Positions 63,894 to 64,000 of a stretch of DNA of 64,000 bases are shown piece after piece. The notes beneath the pieces were generated by a model. It saw only the letters and a program-made list of their open reading frames with translations. It ran no database searches and had not been told where the DNA came from. The first letter of the stretch is position 1. The number at the start of each line of letters is the position of its first letter. The position numbers and the translations under genes were made by a program. The stretch comes from Legionella micdadei (GTDB lineage Bacteria > Pseudomonadota > Gammaproteobacteria > Legionellales > Legionellaceae): assembly GCF_000953635.1 (NCBI RefSeq), contig NZ_LN614830.1:1-64000 (forward strand), in the 5' to 3' direction.

Positions 63894-64000
63894 ATGTCAG
63901 GATTTTTTAATTGGTTCTCAACAAAGGCGCCAACTTCATCTCAAGCACAACTTAATACTCAAATCACTAACGGTGCGATACAAGTAACGGGGCAGGTTGC
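63894..64000 (+). CDS. partial gene running off the window, unknown
   Basis: ATG 63894 follows AAAGGA with good spacing, and the frame is open to the end of the window (35 complete codons). The N-terminus reads MSGFFNWFSTKAPTSSQAQL and is polar and Ser/Thr/Gln-rich after one aromatic patch. It cannot be identified from this length. Confidence 0.6.
   Translation, partial: MSGFFNWFSTKAPTSSQAQLNTQITNGAIQVTGQV

Overview
The window starts at a chromosomal replication origin and reads like the origin region of a Legionella (Gammaproteobacteria, Legionellales) chromosome, probably not L. pneumophila itself. Reasons: the dnaA-dnaN-recF-gyrB block followed by hfq-hflX; an E. coli-like zapA / 6S RNA / ygfB-pepP-ubiH-ubiI block; a PagP homologue; and several large proteins without housekeeping homologues that look like Dot/Icm (type IVB) effectors: a RhoGAP domain, two kinase-like proteins, an endonuclease/exonuclease/phosphatase (EEP)-like protein and a HAD-like protein. 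The genus call is inference from gene content and order.

Layout. 1-468: AT-rich leader of dnaA with one perfect DnaA box. 469-8964: dnaA, dnaN, recF, then an inserted two-gene polysaccharide-type ABC exporter and a 51-residue membrane microprotein, then gyrB. Two ParB-type parS palindromes lie here, one inside recF and one just after it. 8965-11858: a gene-poor stretch, a small membrane protein, then hfq-hflX. 11941-20100: outer-membrane protein, TlpA-like thioredoxin, pirin-wrbA, a TauE/SafE transporter, darP-rlmKL, an Mpo1-like protein and the fluoride channel gene crcB. 20297-30894: exported GH3 hydrolase, kinase-like effector candidate, small secreted proteins, tag, pagP, amino-acid permease with an ExoD-like protein, Pit phosphate transporter, CNNM/CorC protein and coq7.

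31096-37317 is the most accessory-looking stretch: an EEP-fold protein, small genes, a YdaT-like protein, and a eukaryotic-type RhoGAP gene whose 3' end is cut by an ISL3-family insertion sequence. The IS carries a 127-bp tandem duplication of its right end and sits next to tRNA-Asn. 37399-47743 is mostly housekeeping (aminotransferase, uvrB, zapA, 6S RNA, ygfB, pepP, ubiH, ubiI) with one 636-residue effector-like protein. 47919-57034 is a probable envelope/secretion operon: a beta-barrel, a large exported Ig-like repeat protein with an Lcl-like C-terminus, a TolC-like channel, a MacA-like lipoprotein adaptor, a MacB-like ATPase and permease on separate genes, and an aldo/keto reductase. 57180-64000 holds an S53 peptidase, a HAD-like protein, a 1046-residue kinase-like protein, a YjdM/PhnA-type zinc-ribbon protein and the start of a gene cut by the window edge.

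The most interesting signals are the RhoGAP gene truncated by the IS, and matching tandem CTTAA-type boxes (PmrA-like) at the same distance from the -10 in front of both the RhoGAP gene and the 1046-residue kinase-like gene. Many starts were moved from the longest possible frame to an inner codon with a Shine-Dalgarno sequence or an overlap with the upstream stop. No CRISPR array, rRNA or prophage was seen.
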